A stretch of DNA of 64,000 nucleotides from Nocardioides cavernae (GCF_013410035.1 NZ_JACCBW010000001.1:496001-560000); one strand, 5' to 3'. Numbered from the stretch's first letter, positions 44,927-55,232 are shown. Numbers and translations are program-made. The notes: a model not told the origin generated them from the letters alone.

Positions 44927-45133
44927 TGAGCCTCCAGGTGGTCGCCGGCCGACAGCCGGTGGGGGTGTGCCGCGCGGAGCCTCATGGGTCCCGACGGTTG
45001 GGAGGCTACCGCCGAGTGGCGGGTCTGGGTACGGGCGATGAACGTCGGGTACGCCATCGTGATGAGGTGTTGCGCCTGACGCGTCCCCGGGCCGTGGATC
45101 CGGCCCGGTGCCGGCGGCGTACGCTCAGCACTC

Positions 45134-46843
<1,710 letters not shown>

Positions 46844-46855
46844 GACTCCGCGGGC

Positions 46856-47725
46856 TCAGCCGCCGTCGCCGAGGCGCGCGGCGAGCTCCGCCGCCGCCTC
46901 GCCGATGCGGTGACCCAGGGGCTCGGCACCGTCGACGCGGTGCTGCTGCGCGCCCCCGAGGAAGACCGGGGCATGGGGGGCGATCGCCTGGGCGGCCTCC
47001 CGGACCGCCGGCAGGTCCTCGACGGTCGGCGCGCTGAGCACGACGGCCGCCGGCTGCAGCGTCCGGGCGGTGTCGACCCACGCCTCGACCGGCAGGTCCG
47101 CACCGAGGTAGGCGACGTCCATCCCGCGGCTGCGCATGACCAGCGCGAAGGCGAGCACCCCCAGCTCGTGGCGCGAGCCGCGCACGAGGCCGACCATCAC
47201 CCGGGGCGCCCCCGCCGGTGCGTGCGGCAGCTGCTGGAAGGCGTGCGAGATGCGGCGCACCACGGCGGCGCTGACGAAGTGCTCGCCCGCGACGCTCACC
47301 GCGCCCCGCTGCCAGGCCTCGCCCAGCCTGACGAGCGAGGGGAGCAGCCACTCGTCGACGGTCGTGGCCAGGTCGGCCTCCGCGAAGGCCTTGTCGAGCA
47401 GGTCCTCGACGCGGACCACGTCGAAGTCCTCCCCCGCTGCGGCGAGCTCGTCGAGCTCCTCGTGCGGGGAACCGCCGGGGGCCTCGAGGCCGGCGACGGT
47501 CGCGGTGGCCGGCTCGTCGAGGACGTGCCGAGCCGCGTCGCGCGGCGACCACCCGGAGTCGACCAGGTCACGCATCGCGGCGAGCCGGCGGACGGCCTCG
47601 TCGTCGTAGAGGCGGTAGTTGCCCTCGCTCCTCGTCGGCTGGACCACGCCGTAGCGCTGCTCCCACTTGCGGAGGGTCTCGCGAGGGACTCCGGTGAGCT
47701 CTGCGGTGCGTCCGGCGGTGTACAC
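46856..47725 (-). CDS. CarH-like B12-dependent MerR photoreceptor regulator 1
   Basis: A 289-aa protein with an N-terminal MerR helix-turn-helix (MYTAGRTAELTGVPRETLRK, WEQRYGVV), a four-helix B12-binding-2 domain and a Rossmann B12-binding domain. It keeps the CarH light-sensing residues: Trp138 nine residues before Glu148-His149 (W-x9-EH), and His186 in RGSRHELG as the lower cobalt ligand; T. thermophilus CarH has Trp131, Glu141, His142 and His177. Such proteins repress in the dark as AdoCbl tetramers and release DNA in light. GTG 47725. It is divergent from the small membrane protein gene, with a repeated operator-like site between. Its 289-aa paralogue lies at 48108-48977. Confidence 0.85.
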   Translation of the reverse strand: MYTAGRTAELTGVPRETLRKWEQRYGVVQPTRSEGNYRLYDDEAVRRLAAMRDLVDSGWSPRDAARHVLDEPATATVAGLEAPGGSPHEELDELAAAGEDFDVVRVEDLLDKAFAEADLATTVDEWLLPSLVRLGEAWQRGAVSVAGEHFVSAAVVRRISHAFQQLPHAPAGAPRVMVGLVRGSRHELGVLAFALVMRSRGMDVAYLGADLPVEAWVDTARTLQPAAVVLSAPTVEDLPAVREAAQAIAPHAPVFLGGAQQHRVDGAEPLGHRIGEAAAELAARLGDGG

Positions 47726-47744
47726 GTCCGCAAGGGTACCCAAG

Positions 47745-47810
47745 AGTGGACAAAGTGTGTACACCCTCGCTAGCGTCCGTTTTCCACCAACGGTGGACAA
47801 ACTGTGGACA
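47745..47810. promoter_or_regulatory. repeated operator-like site between CarH-like regulator and small gene
   Basis: AGTGGACAAAGTGTGTACA (47745-47763) and GGTGGACAAACTGTGGACA (47792-47810) are 19-bp direct repeats with three mismatches, 47 bp apart. Each includes TGGACAA. GTGTACAC palindromes lie at 47718-47725 (overlapping the start codon) and 47757-47764. This is the kind of multi-site array expected for a CarH-type repressor. Confidence 0.5.
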
Positions 47811-47827
47811 AGCCCAAGGAGGGCACG

Positions 47828-48055
47828 ATGACGCTCATCGACGAGGACGCCGACGCGGTCGAGGCACGCCTCAACCGTCGGCTCCGGGTGGCCGGCATCG
47901 TCGCCATCCTGGCTGCGGCCTGCGGGTCCGTCACCGCCGCCGCGGGCACGACGTCCGCCCCCGTGACCGACCAGGACTGCTCGATGGTCCTCGCGACGGG
48001 GGGCGGGTTCAGCGCCGGCTGCGACGACGAGGCCGCGCCGACCTCGGCCCGCTGA
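47828..48055 (+). CDS. small single-span membrane protein
   Basis: A 75-aa protein with a strong AAGGAGG site at 47816-47822 and ATG at 47828. A polar N-terminus (residues 1-22) is followed by one hydrophobic segment VAGIVAILAAACGSVTAAAG and a short outer tail with two cysteines (QDCSMVLA, SAGCDDE) that could form a disulfide. No family is recognised. It sits between two CarH-like regulator genes and just downstream of a repeated operator-like site, so it may be their target. Confidence 0.6.
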   Translation: MTLIDEDADAVEARLNRRLRVAGIVAILAAACGSVTAAAGTTSAPVTDQDCSMVLATGGGFSAGCDDEAAPTSAR

Positions 48056-48107
48056 GCCCCACCGCACGCGTACGAGGTCGTGACGCGCGGCGGGGCGCGA
48101 TGAGCAG

Positions 48108-48977
48108 CTAGCTGACGGCGCCGAGCTCGCGGGCGAGCGCGGAGGCGGCGGAGCCGGCGAGGTGGCCGAGGTGGTGCGCTCCCCCGACCTCGGCCTGGAA
48201 GGCTCCGCCGACCAGCACCCTGGTCATCGGCGCCATGGCCTCGACGACCTCCCGGGTCGCAGGCAGGTCCTCGAGCGTCGGCGCGGCGAGCACGGCCGCG
48301 TCGGGGGCGATCAGCCGGACGGCGCCGACCCAGGCCTCGAGGGGGAGGTCGCCACCGAGGTAGGTCACGGCCACGCCCCGCGCGCGCAGCACCATCGCGA
48401 ACGCCAGCACGCCGAGCTCGTGACGCGCGCCGCGCGGCAGCCCCACGACCACGCGCGGCCCGCCGCTGGGCGCTGGGTGCAGGGACTGGAACACCTGGGC
48501 GAGACGTCGGTGCACCGCCGCGGTCACGAAGTGCTCGCCGGCCACCGAGACGTGCCCGCGCTGCCAGGCACGGCCGAGGTGGACCATCGACGGGAGCAGC
48601 CAGTCGTCGACCACGGACGCGAGGTCGGGGCTCGCGAAGCCGTCGACGAGCAGCCGCTCCAGCCGGGGCACGTCGAAGTCCTGCGCGCACGCGACGAGGG
48701 TGTCGAAGTGCGCCTCGTAGGCCGGCTCCTCGGGACGCTCGACCTGCGCCTCGGCGGCTGCCACGTCGTCAACGACGTGGCGCGCGGCCTCCTGCGCGGT
48801 CCACCCGGCGTCGACCAGGCTGCGCATCACGCTGAGCCGCCGGACCGCCTCGTCGTCGTAGAGCCGGTAGTTGCCGGGCGAGCGCTGCGGGACCACGACC
48901 CCGTAGCGCTGCTCCCACTTGCGGAGGGTCCCGGAGGGCACGCCGGTGAGCTCCGAGGCCCTGCCGACGGTGTACAC
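48108..48977 (-). CDS. CarH-like B12-dependent MerR photoreceptor regulator 2
   Basis: Paralogue of the regulator at 46856-47725, also 289 aa and collinear throughout. MerR domain MYTVGRASELTGVPSGTLRK, WEQRYGVV; Trp138, Glu148-His149 and His186 sit at the same positions (WQRGHVSVAGEH and RGARHELG). The linker (about 70-95) and the C-terminus differ most. Start GTG 48977. The recognition helix differs from copy 1 only slightly (S-G for R-E before TLRKWE), so both may bind related sites. The presence of all ligands argues against pseudogene status. Confidence 0.85.
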   Translation of the reverse strand: MYTVGRASELTGVPSGTLRKWEQRYGVVVPQRSPGNYRLYDDEAVRRLSVMRSLVDAGWTAQEAARHVVDDVAAAEAQVERPEEPAYEAHFDTLVACAQDFDVPRLERLLVDGFASPDLASVVDDWLLPSMVHLGRAWQRGHVSVAGEHFVTAAVHRRLAQVFQSLHPAPSGGPRVVVGLPRGARHELGVLAFAMVLRARGVAVTYLGGDLPLEAWVGAVRLIAPDAAVLAAPTLEDLPATREVVEAMAPMTRVLVGGAFQAEVGGAHHLGHLAGSAASALARELGAVS

Positions 48978-49165
48978 CCGTTCAACGTAAACGGCCGAGG
49001 GCCGTCAGGGCAGCCTTTTCACGCACCGGGTTCTCCGCGGCGACCTTCGACAGACCCTCCCCAGGCCCTCCCAGACCCTCGCCCGGACCGGGCCTCCCAC
49101 GCCGGCCGGTCCCACCATCCGCCCGTGTCAGGCGGGACCGGAAGCCCCTTGGCAGGATGGTCCGC

Positions 49166-49849
49166 GTGGAACACGTCGAGCTGGCCCGGGCCGAGACCGA
49201 GCGCGGCGACGTCGTGCTGCGCCGACGCAGCTCCGACACCGCGGCCGACGTGCTCGAGCTGCGGGTCAACGGCGTCTTCGTGATGGACACCCTGGAGACG
49301 ACCAGCGAGATCGAGCTCGCCGCCCAGGCGCTCGACCTGGTCGAGCGGCCCGCGTCGGTGCTCATCGGCGGCCTGGGCCTGGGCTACACCCTGCAACGGG
49401 TCCTCGCCGACCCCCGGGTCGAGCGAGCGGTGGTCGTCGAGATCGAGGAGCCGCTGGTCCAGTGGATGCGCGACGGCACCGTCCCCCACGGTCCCGCCCT
49501 CCTCGCCGACACCCGCGCGTCGGTCGTCAACGCCGACATCTCGATGGCCATCGCGGAGGCCCGCTCGACGTACGACCTGGTGCTGCTCGACGTCGACAAC
49601 GGGCCCGGCTACCTCGTCCACGCGGGCAACGAGACGGTCTACGAGCAGCCGTTCCTCGCGCAGTGCCGCGACCTGCTGGCGCCGGGCGGGGTGCTGGTCG
49701 TGTGGTCCGCCAACGCCGCCCCCGGGCTGCTGGGCGCGATGCGGTCGGTGTTCGGCGAGGCCGAGGAGCAGGCGCACGACGTGCTGCTGCAGGACCGCCC
49801 GGAGCAGTACTACCTCTACCTCGCGCGCCGTCCGGTCACGCAGGTCTAG
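49166..49849 (+). CDS. spermidine synthase-like methyltransferase-fold protein
   Basis: A 227-aa protein of the spermidine synthase/class I methyltransferase fold. ASVLIGGLGLGYTLQRVLADPRVERAVVVEIEEPL is the nucleotide-type motif I with acidic end, and YDLVLLDVDNGPGYLVH is motif II with the DxD-like loop. It lacks the N-terminal beta-barrel of true spermidine synthases and has no AdoMetDC partner nearby, so the substrate is uncertain. GTG 49166 is preferred to ATG 49157, which touches the AGG site. Confidence 0.8.
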   Translation: MEHVELARAETERGDVVLRRRSSDTAADVLELRVNGVFVMDTLETTSEIELAAQALDLVERPASVLIGGLGLGYTLQRVLADPRVERAVVVEIEEPLVQWMRDGTVPHGPALLADTRASVVNADISMAIAEARSTYDLVLLDVDNGPGYLVHAGNETVYEQPFLAQCRDLLAPGGVLVVWSANAAPGLLGAMRSVFGEAEEQAHDVLLQDRPEQYYLYLARRPVTQV

Positions 49850-51744
49850 CCTGCCGCTCGCAGGAACGCCTCCAGGACCGGACCGGCGGTCTGCGAGCCC
49901 GACACGCCCGTCGCGACGAACACGGCGACCGCGAGGTCCCCGCGGGTGGCGATCATCCAGGCGTGCGTCGGCAGCGCACCGGATGCGTCGGGCTCGCCGT
50001 ACTCCGCGGTGCCGGTCTTGGCACCGATCTCTCCCTCCACGTCCTGGAGGAAGCGCCCGGACCCGGTGGTGACGACGGCGCGCATCAGCCCCCGCAGGGT
50101 GCCGGCCTCCGCGCCGGTCAGAGGTCGCTCGGGCGGCACCTGGTCGACCTGGTGCTCGGGGAGCAGGACCGGGAGCACGGCGCGGCCGGCCCGGACGGAC
50201 GCCGCGACGGTGGCCATCGAGAACGGGCTGGCGAGCACGGTGCCCTGGCCGATCATGTCCGCCGCGGCGCCGGTCTCGGTCTCCGGCGGGGGCACCTGCC
50301 CGAAGTAGACCGGGAAGCCCAGGTCGTGGTCGGTGCCGAGCCCCAGCGCCTGTGCGGCGGCGGCCAGGTCCCCGGGGCCCAGCCGGTCCACGTTGCCGAT
50401 GAGCGCGGTGTTGCACGACTGCGCGATCGCCTGGGTGAAGGTGATGTCGCCGACGGCCGAGGCCGGGTAGTCGTCGTAGTTGGTGAACGAGCGGCCGTCC
50501 ACGACGGTCGTCGCGGGGCAGGACACCACGTCGTCGGCACGCAGCCCGCTGCGCAGCAGGGCCAGCGACGAGACGACCTTGAACGTCGAGCCGGGCGCGT
50601 ACTGCCCCATCGAGGCGAGGTCCGAGCCGGCCGCGCCGGAGCCGTTGGCGGTGGCGAGGACCGCGCCGTCGGACGGCCGGATCGCGACCAGCGCGGCCGC
50701 CGGGGCGCCGTCGCCGAGGGTGGCCAGCGCCGTCTCGGCCTCCTGCTGGAGGGCCGGGTCGAGGGTCGTGACCAGGTCGGCGCCGTCGGTCGCGGGCGCC
50801 TCGAAGAGGGTGCGCAGCCGGTCGCCCGCGTCCCGCGCGACGACGGCCGCGCCGGGCGTACCGGTGAGCTGCTCGTCGTAGCGCGCCTGGAGCCCCGACA
50901 GGCCGACCTCGTCGCCGGCGGCGATGCGACCGCCCGACTCCTCGACGACCTCGGCGGTGGCCGGACCGACGCGGCCCAGCAGGGCGGCGGCGAACTCGCG
51001 GGTCGGCGCCAGCGGCAGGGTGTCGCGTACGGCGAGCGCGCCGCGGACGTCGCGGAAGGCCGGGAGGACGTCGAGGGCCTCGTCCTCGCGCAGCACGATC
51101 GCCTCGACGAAGGCGTCGGGCCCCATCGCCTCCGCCCGCTGGACGTACGAGGCCACGTCGACGTCCAGCGCACGCGCGATCCGCCGCGCGCTGCGGGCCA
51201 CCTGCCCGCCCTCGACCTTGGTCTTGTCGAGTCCGTAGCGCAGCACCGGGCGCTCGGTGACGAGGACGGCGCCATCGGCCCCGGTGATGTCGCCCCGCAC
51301 GGGAGCGACGGTGCGCAGCCCGAGCGTGTCGCCGTCGGCGAGGTCGGGGGCGAGGTCGTCGGGCCTCCACCCGACCGCCCACGTCCCCCCGTCCGTGCCC
51401 TGCGTGAGGCCGACCGTCGTCTCGTACTCCCAGGCTGCCCCGTCGGCGACCTCCCACCGCCAGCCGAGGGTGGCGTCCGCGCGCCCCTCCTCCTCGACCT
51501 CCACCACGTCGAGGACCTCGACGGACACGCGGACCTCGTCGAGCGGGCCGACGAGGTCGGCGAACGCCTCGCGCGCCGCCTCGTCCACCAGCGGCACGTC
51601 GCCGAGCGAGTGGGCGGACAGCGCGGCGGCCAGGTCGTCCGCCGTGTCGGCCGCCCGCGGTCCGTCGTCGCCGCCGAGCACCGAGCAGCCGGAACCGAGG
51701 AGGACGGTCAGCGCGCAGCCGACCCCGAGACGCAGTGGACGCAT
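49846..51744 (-). CDS. penicillin-binding protein (lipoprotein, NTF2-like plus transpeptidase)
   Basis: A 632-aa class B-like PBP. Lipobox LLGSGC gives Cys20. Residues about 35-140 form an NTF2-like MecA-N-type domain, then a dimerisation domain (about 145-300), then the transpeptidase with Ser386-x-x-Lys389 (PGSTFK), Ser443-x-Asn445 (QSCN) and Lys576-Thr-Gly (AKTGTAE). All catalytic motifs are intact. It most resembles actinobacterial PbpA/PBP2a-type low-affinity enzymes. The stop overlaps the convergent gene by CTAG. Confidence 0.9.
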   Translation of the reverse strand: MRPLRLGVGCALTVLLGSGCSVLGGDDGPRAADTADDLAAALSAHSLGDVPLVDEAAREAFADLVGPLDEVRVSVEVLDVVEVEEEGRADATLGWRWEVADGAAWEYETTVGLTQGTDGGTWAVGWRPDDLAPDLADGDTLGLRTVAPVRGDITGADGAVLVTERPVLRYGLDKTKVEGGQVARSARRIARALDVDVASYVQRAEAMGPDAFVEAIVLREDEALDVLPAFRDVRGALAVRDTLPLAPTREFAAALLGRVGPATAEVVEESGGRIAAGDEVGLSGLQARYDEQLTGTPGAAVVARDAGDRLRTLFEAPATDGADLVTTLDPALQQEAETALATLGDGAPAAALVAIRPSDGAVLATANGSGAAGSDLASMGQYAPGSTFKVVSSLALLRSGLRADDVVSCPATTVVDGRSFTNYDDYPASAVGDITFTQAIAQSCNTALIGNVDRLGPGDLAAAAQALGLGTDHDLGFPVYFGQVPPPETETGAAADMIGQGTVLASPFSMATVAASVRAGRAVLPVLLPEHQVDQVPPERPLTGAEAGTLRGLMRAVVTTGSGRFLQDVEGEIGAKTGTAEYGEPDASGALPTHAWMIATRGDLAVAVFVATGVSGSQTAGPVLEAFLRAAG

Positions 51745-51799
51745 CGGGTGATGGTCCCAGCCGCGGGGCCCGGTCCGGTCGTCGCAACGCCGGGCGCGG

Positions 51800-52348
51800 T
51801 CACCCTCGGGTGAACTGCTCGCGGTAGTGGCCCGCCCCGCCCTCGTAGCGCTGCCAGGCGACCGTCTCCACCGGGTCGCCGGAGAACGTCGCGGCGAGCC
51901 GGTCGAGGTAGTACTCCCAGCCGGGCCCGACGCTGGAGACCATCTCCACCCCCAGGTCCCCCGGCGCCAGCACCTGGACGAACCGCAGCGCCGTGACGCC
52001 GTCGTGCTCGCGGAGCTCGAGCTCCATCTCCCAGTACGCCGTCTCGCCCGAGCCGTCCTCGCTGAAGGGCTGCGGGTCCCGGCCCCGGACGGCGAAGCGG
52101 TGCGGCGGCTCGCAGGCCAGCACGTCCATCTCCTCGGCCGGCACGTCCTCCCCCTCGGCGGTCATCCGGAACGACACGACGCCGGACGCCGGGTCGCCGC
52201 TCCACGTGCCGATCCAGCGCTCCATCCGCGTCGGGTCCGTGCAGGCGGCCCACACGTCCTCGACCGGGGCGCGCAGCTCGCGCTCGATCACGAGCAGGGG
52301 CGTGCCGTCGCGCTCCTCGCGGCGGCCGGTCATCGGGGTGGTGGTCAT
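51800..52348 (-). CDS. SRPBCC (AHSA1-like) domain protein
   Basis: A 182-aa protein with the START/Bet v1 fold: LLVIERELRAPVEDVWAACTDPTRMERWIGTW at the start, then a beta sheet and ending EYYLDRLAATFSG. Such proteins bind hydrophobic ligands. It is the second gene of an ArsR-SRPBCC operon with a 4-bp ATGA overlap, a common pairing. Confidence 0.9.
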   Translation of the reverse strand: MTTTPMTGRREERDGTPLLVIERELRAPVEDVWAACTDPTRMERWIGTWSGDPASGVVSFRMTAEGEDVPAEEMDVLACEPPHRFAVRGRDPQPFSEDGSGETAYWEMELELREHDGVTALRFVQVLAPGDLGVEMVSSVGPGWEYYLDRLAATFSGDPVETVAWQRYEGGAGHYREQFTRG

Positions 52349-52764
52349 GCGGTGTCCTCCTGGGAGTGGGGCTGGGAGTGGGGTTCGGAGTGGGGCTGGG
52401 AGTGGGGTTCGGAGTGGGGGTGGGGCCGGGTCCTGGCGGCCCGGCGGTCGCGCCCGGTCCGTCGGACCTCGAGCTCGAGGCCGTCGAGCATCCGGTCCGT
52501 GACCGGCGGGGCGGCGCCGCCGAGGGCCGCGAGCAGGTCGGCCACCGGGCGCAGCCCGCCGCGCTCGAGGCGGTAGTGCCGCTCGCGCCCACGGTCCTCC
52601 GCCGAGACGAGGCCCGCCTCGGCGAGCAGGCGCAGGTGCCGGCTGATCGCCGGACGGCTGACGTCGTGCTCCGCGGTCAGGTCCACGACCCGAGCGCTGC
52701 CCCGGGCCAGCCGGGCGACGAGGTCACGGCGGAGGGGGTCGGCCAGGGCGGCGAACGGGTCCAC
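52345..52764 (-). CDS. ArsR-family transcriptional regulator with His-Ser repeat tail
   Basis: A 139-aa winged helix regulator. DPFAALADPLRRDLVARLARG, then DLTAEHDVSRPAISRHLRLLAEAGLVSAEDRGRERHYRL, is the ArsR/HTH_20 fold. It has no cysteine metal site. The last 25 residues are a PHSQ/PHSE repeat coded by a 12-bp tandem repeat, unusual for the family and possibly metal-binding. It overlaps the SRPBCC gene. A perfect inverted repeat 8 bp upstream of the GTG (52764) is its probable operator. Confidence 0.88.
   Translation of the reverse strand: MDPFAALADPLRRDLVARLARGSARVVDLTAEHDVSRPAISRHLRLLAEAGLVSAEDRGRERHYRLERGGLRPVADLLAALGGAAPPVTDRMLDGLELEVRRTGRDRRAARTRPHPHSEPHSQPHSEPHSQPHSQEDTA
52359..52418. 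repeat. 12-bp tandem repeat, five copies
   Basis: Five units alternating CTGGGAGTGGGG and TTCGGAGTGGGG (order C, C, T, C, T) plus a partial unit. They encode the PHS(Q/E) tail of the ArsR-family regulator in frame, so copy-number change would lengthen or shorten the tail without a frameshift. Confidence 0.85.
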
Positions 52765-52772
52765 CCGATATT

Positions 52773-52790
52773 GGTAACCGCTTGGTTACC
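52773..52790. promoter_or_regulatory. ArsR-type operator
   Basis: GGTAACC-GCTT-GGTTACC is a perfect 7-bp inverted repeat with a 4-bp spacer, 8 bp upstream of the ArsR-family start and 26 bp before fumC. Its form fits operators of ArsR/SmtB-fold repressors. It lies in the only non-coding gap shared with the divergent fumC gene. Confidence 0.6.
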
Positions 52791-52816
52791 TATCTGTCAA
52801 GGTCTACCGTCGACCC

Positions 52817-54211
52817 ATGAGCGACGACACGACGCCGACCCGCACCGAGCACGACTCCATGGGCGAGGTCGAGGTGCCCCGCGACGCGCTCTGGCGCGCG
52901 CAGACCCAGCGCGCGATCGAGAACTTCCCGATCAGCGGCCTGACCCTGCAGCCACGGCACGTCCAGGCCCTCGCGCACGTCAAGGCCGCGGCGGCGACCG
53001 CCAACGCCGCGCTGGGCGTCGTGAGCGACGAGCAGGCGCGCGCGATCGTCGACGCGGCCGATGCTATCGGCGCGGGCGACCACGACGGCGAGTTCCCGAT
53101 CGACGTCTTCCAGACCGGCTCGGGCACCAGCTCCAACATGAACGCCAACGAGGTGATCGCGACGCTCGCCGCGCGGGCGGGCGTCGAGGTGCACCCCAAC
53201 GACGACGTCAACGCCTCGCAGAGCAGCAACGACACCTTCCCGACGAGCATCCACGTCGCGGCCACCCTCGCGGTGGTCGACGACCTGCTGCCCGCGCTCG
53301 ACCGTCTCGCGACGTCGTTCGAGGCCAAGGCCACCGAGTTCGCGAACGTCGTGAAGTCGGGGCGTACGCACCTCATGGACGCCACGCCCGTCACGCTCGG
53401 CCAGGAGATGGGGGCGTACGCCGCCACGCTGCGGCTCGGCACCGAGCGCCTCGAGGCGACCCTCCCCCGCGTGCGCGAGCTGCCGCTGGGCGGCACGGCC
53501 GTCGGCACCGGCATCAACACCCCGGCGGCCTTCGCCGAACGCGCGATCGCGGCGCTCGCGGCGCGTACGGGCCAGCCCTTCACCGAGGCGCGGGACCACT
53601 TCGAGGCGCAGGGCACGCGCGACTCCCTCGTCGAGCTGTCCGGGGTGCTGCGCACCGTCGCGGTCGGGTTGACGAAGATCTGCAACGACCTGCGCTGGAT
53701 GTCCTCCGGCCCGACCACCGGGCTGGCCGAGATCCACCTGCCCGACCTGCAGCCGGGGTCGAGCATCATGCCCGGCAAGGTCAACCCGGTCCTGCCCGAG
53801 GCCACGTTGATGGTCTGCGCTCGGGTCGTGGGCAACGACGCGACGATCGCCTGGGCCGGCGCCTCGGGGAGCTTCGAGCTCAACGTGATGATGCCGGTGA
53901 TGGCGCACGCGCTGCTCGAGTCGATCCACCTGCTGTCGACCTCGAGCGTCCTGCTGGCCGAGCGGTGCGTCGACGGCATCACCGCCGACGAGGAGCGGAT
54001 GCGGCGCTACGCCGAGTCGTCGCCGTCGGTCGTCACCCCGCTCAACGCGCACATCGGCTACGAGGCGGCCGCCAAGGTCGCCAAGCAGGCGCTCGCCGAC
54101 GGCGCCACGATCCGCGAGACCGTGCTGGCGATGGGGTTCGTCGAGCGGGGCGAGCTCACCGAGGAGCAGCTCGACGCAGCCCTCGACGTGGACTCGATGA
54201 CCGGCCGCTGA
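52817..54211 (+). CDS. fumC: class II fumarate hydratase
   Basis: A 464-aa cofactor-free fumarase of the TCA cycle. It shows [36 protein letters not shown] and the superfamily signature [11 protein letters not shown] with the catalytic serine loop. ATG 52817. It is divergent from the ArsR-family regulator and about 6 kb from the class I enzyme; the two share no homology. Confidence 0.96.
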   Translation: MSDDTTPTRTEHDSMGEVEVPRDALWRAQTQRAIENFPISGLTLQPRHVQALAHVKAAAATANAALGVVSDEQARAIVDAADAIGAGDHDGEFPIDVFQTGSGTSSNMNANEVIATLAARAGVEVHPNDDVNASQSSNDTFPTSIHVAATLAVVDDLLPALDRLATSFEAKATEFANVVKSGRTHLMDATPVTLGQEMGAYAATLRLGTERLEATLPRVRELPLGGTAVGTGINTPAAFAERAIAALAARTGQPFTEARDHFEAQGTRDSLVELSGVLRTVAVGLTKICNDLRWMSSGPTTGLAEIHLPDLQPGSSIMPGKVNPVLPEATLMVCARVVGNDATIAWAGASGSFELNVMMPVMAHALLESIHLLSTSSVLLAERCVDGITADEERMRRYAESSPSVVTPLNAHIGYEAAAKVAKQALADGATIRETVLAMGFVERGELTEEQLDAALDVDSMTGR

Positions 54212-54217
54212 GCCGGA

Positions 54218-54913
54218 TCAGTACCAGCCGTTGCCCTGCTTGAAGGACCAGGCGCTGCAGGGCGTGCCGTAGGTGCCCTGGATGTACTCCAGCCCCCACC
54301 GGATCTGCGTCTCGGCGGAGGTCATGTAGTCGGCCGGCAGGTCGTGCAGCTGGGTCAGCGCCTGCGGGATGCCGTACGCCGACGAGGTCGGGTTGTCGGC
54401 GTCGACGCGCCAGCCGGACTCGCTGACGTAGAGCGAGTCGAGGCAGGAGAACTGGTCAGAGGAGAAGCCGTAGACCGGGAGCAGGGCGCGGGCGATGTCA
54501 CGCGGGTCGCCCTCGGAGAGCTTCTCGGACCTGGTCACGGCGGAGCCGCCGGACATCGCGAGCGTGGTGGCCTTGGTCGCGTCGGTGCGCCGCGCGGACC
54601 GGCTGACGGTCGTGCGGTCCTCGCGCTGCTGGACCTCCGCCGCGCTCAGCGTCGTCTCCGCGGTGGGGGACGAGGCGTCCGCCGACTCGGCGGGCTGGGA
54701 GGCCGGCGCCGTCGTGGTGGCGACGTCGGCGGAGGCCGGCGTCAGGGCGTCGGGGTCGGCGAAGAACACGCCACCGGTGACGCTCACCCCGGTGACGGCG
54801 GCGGCGATGCCGGTGAGGGCCACACCGGTGCGCAGGGCGCGACGCGGGGCGCGCGCGGCCTTGTGCTTGCCGGGGGCGCGGTGCTTCGGGACGTACTTGT
54901 CGGACTTCGACAC
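54218..54913 (-). CDS. secreted lytic transglycosylase-like protein
   Basis: A 231-aa exported protein. A basic N-terminus and hydrophobic stretch (about residues 25-52, GVALTGIAAAVTGVSVTGGVFF) are followed by an Ala/Thr/Ser linker and a C-terminal SLT/lysozyme-like domain (about 150-231): FSCLDSLYVSESGWRVDA with the catalytic Glu, SSAYGIPQAL, QIRWGLEYIQGTYGTPCSAW. It probably cleaves peptidoglycan during growth. GTG 54913. Two GTnAC-N6-GTnAC-like sites lie upstream. Confidence 0.88.
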   Translation of the reverse strand: MSKSDKYVPKHRAPGKHKAARAPRRALRTGVALTGIAAAVTGVSVTGGVFFADPDALTPASADVATTTAPASQPAESADASSPTAETTLSAAEVQQREDRTTVSRSARRTDATKATTLAMSGGSAVTRSEKLSEGDPRDIARALLPVYGFSSDQFSCLDSLYVSESGWRVDADNPTSSAYGIPQALTQLHDLPADYMTSAETQIRWGLEYIQGTYGTPCSAWSFKQGNGWY

Positions 54914-55232
54914 GGGGGCTCACGGGGGTTGGCGACGGGGGTGTGCGCGCTGGGGTGGTGCGGGGGACGCGCGGCGACGGACCGAGATCACGAAACGGTC
55001 ACGAGCCACCTTGCATGAGCCGCCGGGGCCCTGCAAACCGAACGGCACAACTCGTGGTGTCCCTTCCGTCACAGCTGTCACACCGGTCTCGTGCGCCCCC
55101 TACGTCACGCGGTCGTGACCACCGCCACGGCCCCACCCGCGTTGCAACGCCGAGTCGTGAGGCGTACCCACCCCGTTGCGTCGGGGTGGACACACGCCCC
55201 GACCCGGCGTCACAGCGGCCGGCGGCGAGGCC
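54914..55232. other. long leader region of the transglycosylase gene
   Basis: No gene is seen in this 319-bp gap. On the minus strand it is the leader of the transglycosylase-like gene. It carries GTGAC-N6-GTGAT at 54986-55002 (minus strand) and GTCAC-N6-GTGAC at 55104-55119. I looked for a c-di-AMP (ydaO) riboswitch, common before such genes, and did not recognise its conserved core. Confidence 0.5.
54986..55002 (-). promoter_or_regulatory. MtrA-like direct repeat box
   Basis: The minus strand reads GTGACCGTTTCGTGATC, two GTGAC/T half-sites in tandem with a 6-bp spacer, close to the GTnAC-N6-GTnAC pattern reported for the actinobacterial response regulator MtrA, which controls cell wall hydrolases. 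It lies about 75 bp upstream of the transglycosylase start. Confidence 0.4.

Noticed and set aside
44927..45133. Possible TPP or other riboswitch before the ABC importer
   Set aside because: The leader has no recognisable thi-box sequence (CTGAGA with the matching GACCTGA arm) and no other known riboswitch core.
52359..52418. CRISPR-like array
   Set aside because: Units are contiguous 12-mers with no spacers and are translated in frame as the regulator tail.
54914..55232. Possible c-di-AMP (ydaO) riboswitch before the transglycosylase-like gene
   Set aside because: Its conserved core elements were not found; only short GTnAC repeats are visible.
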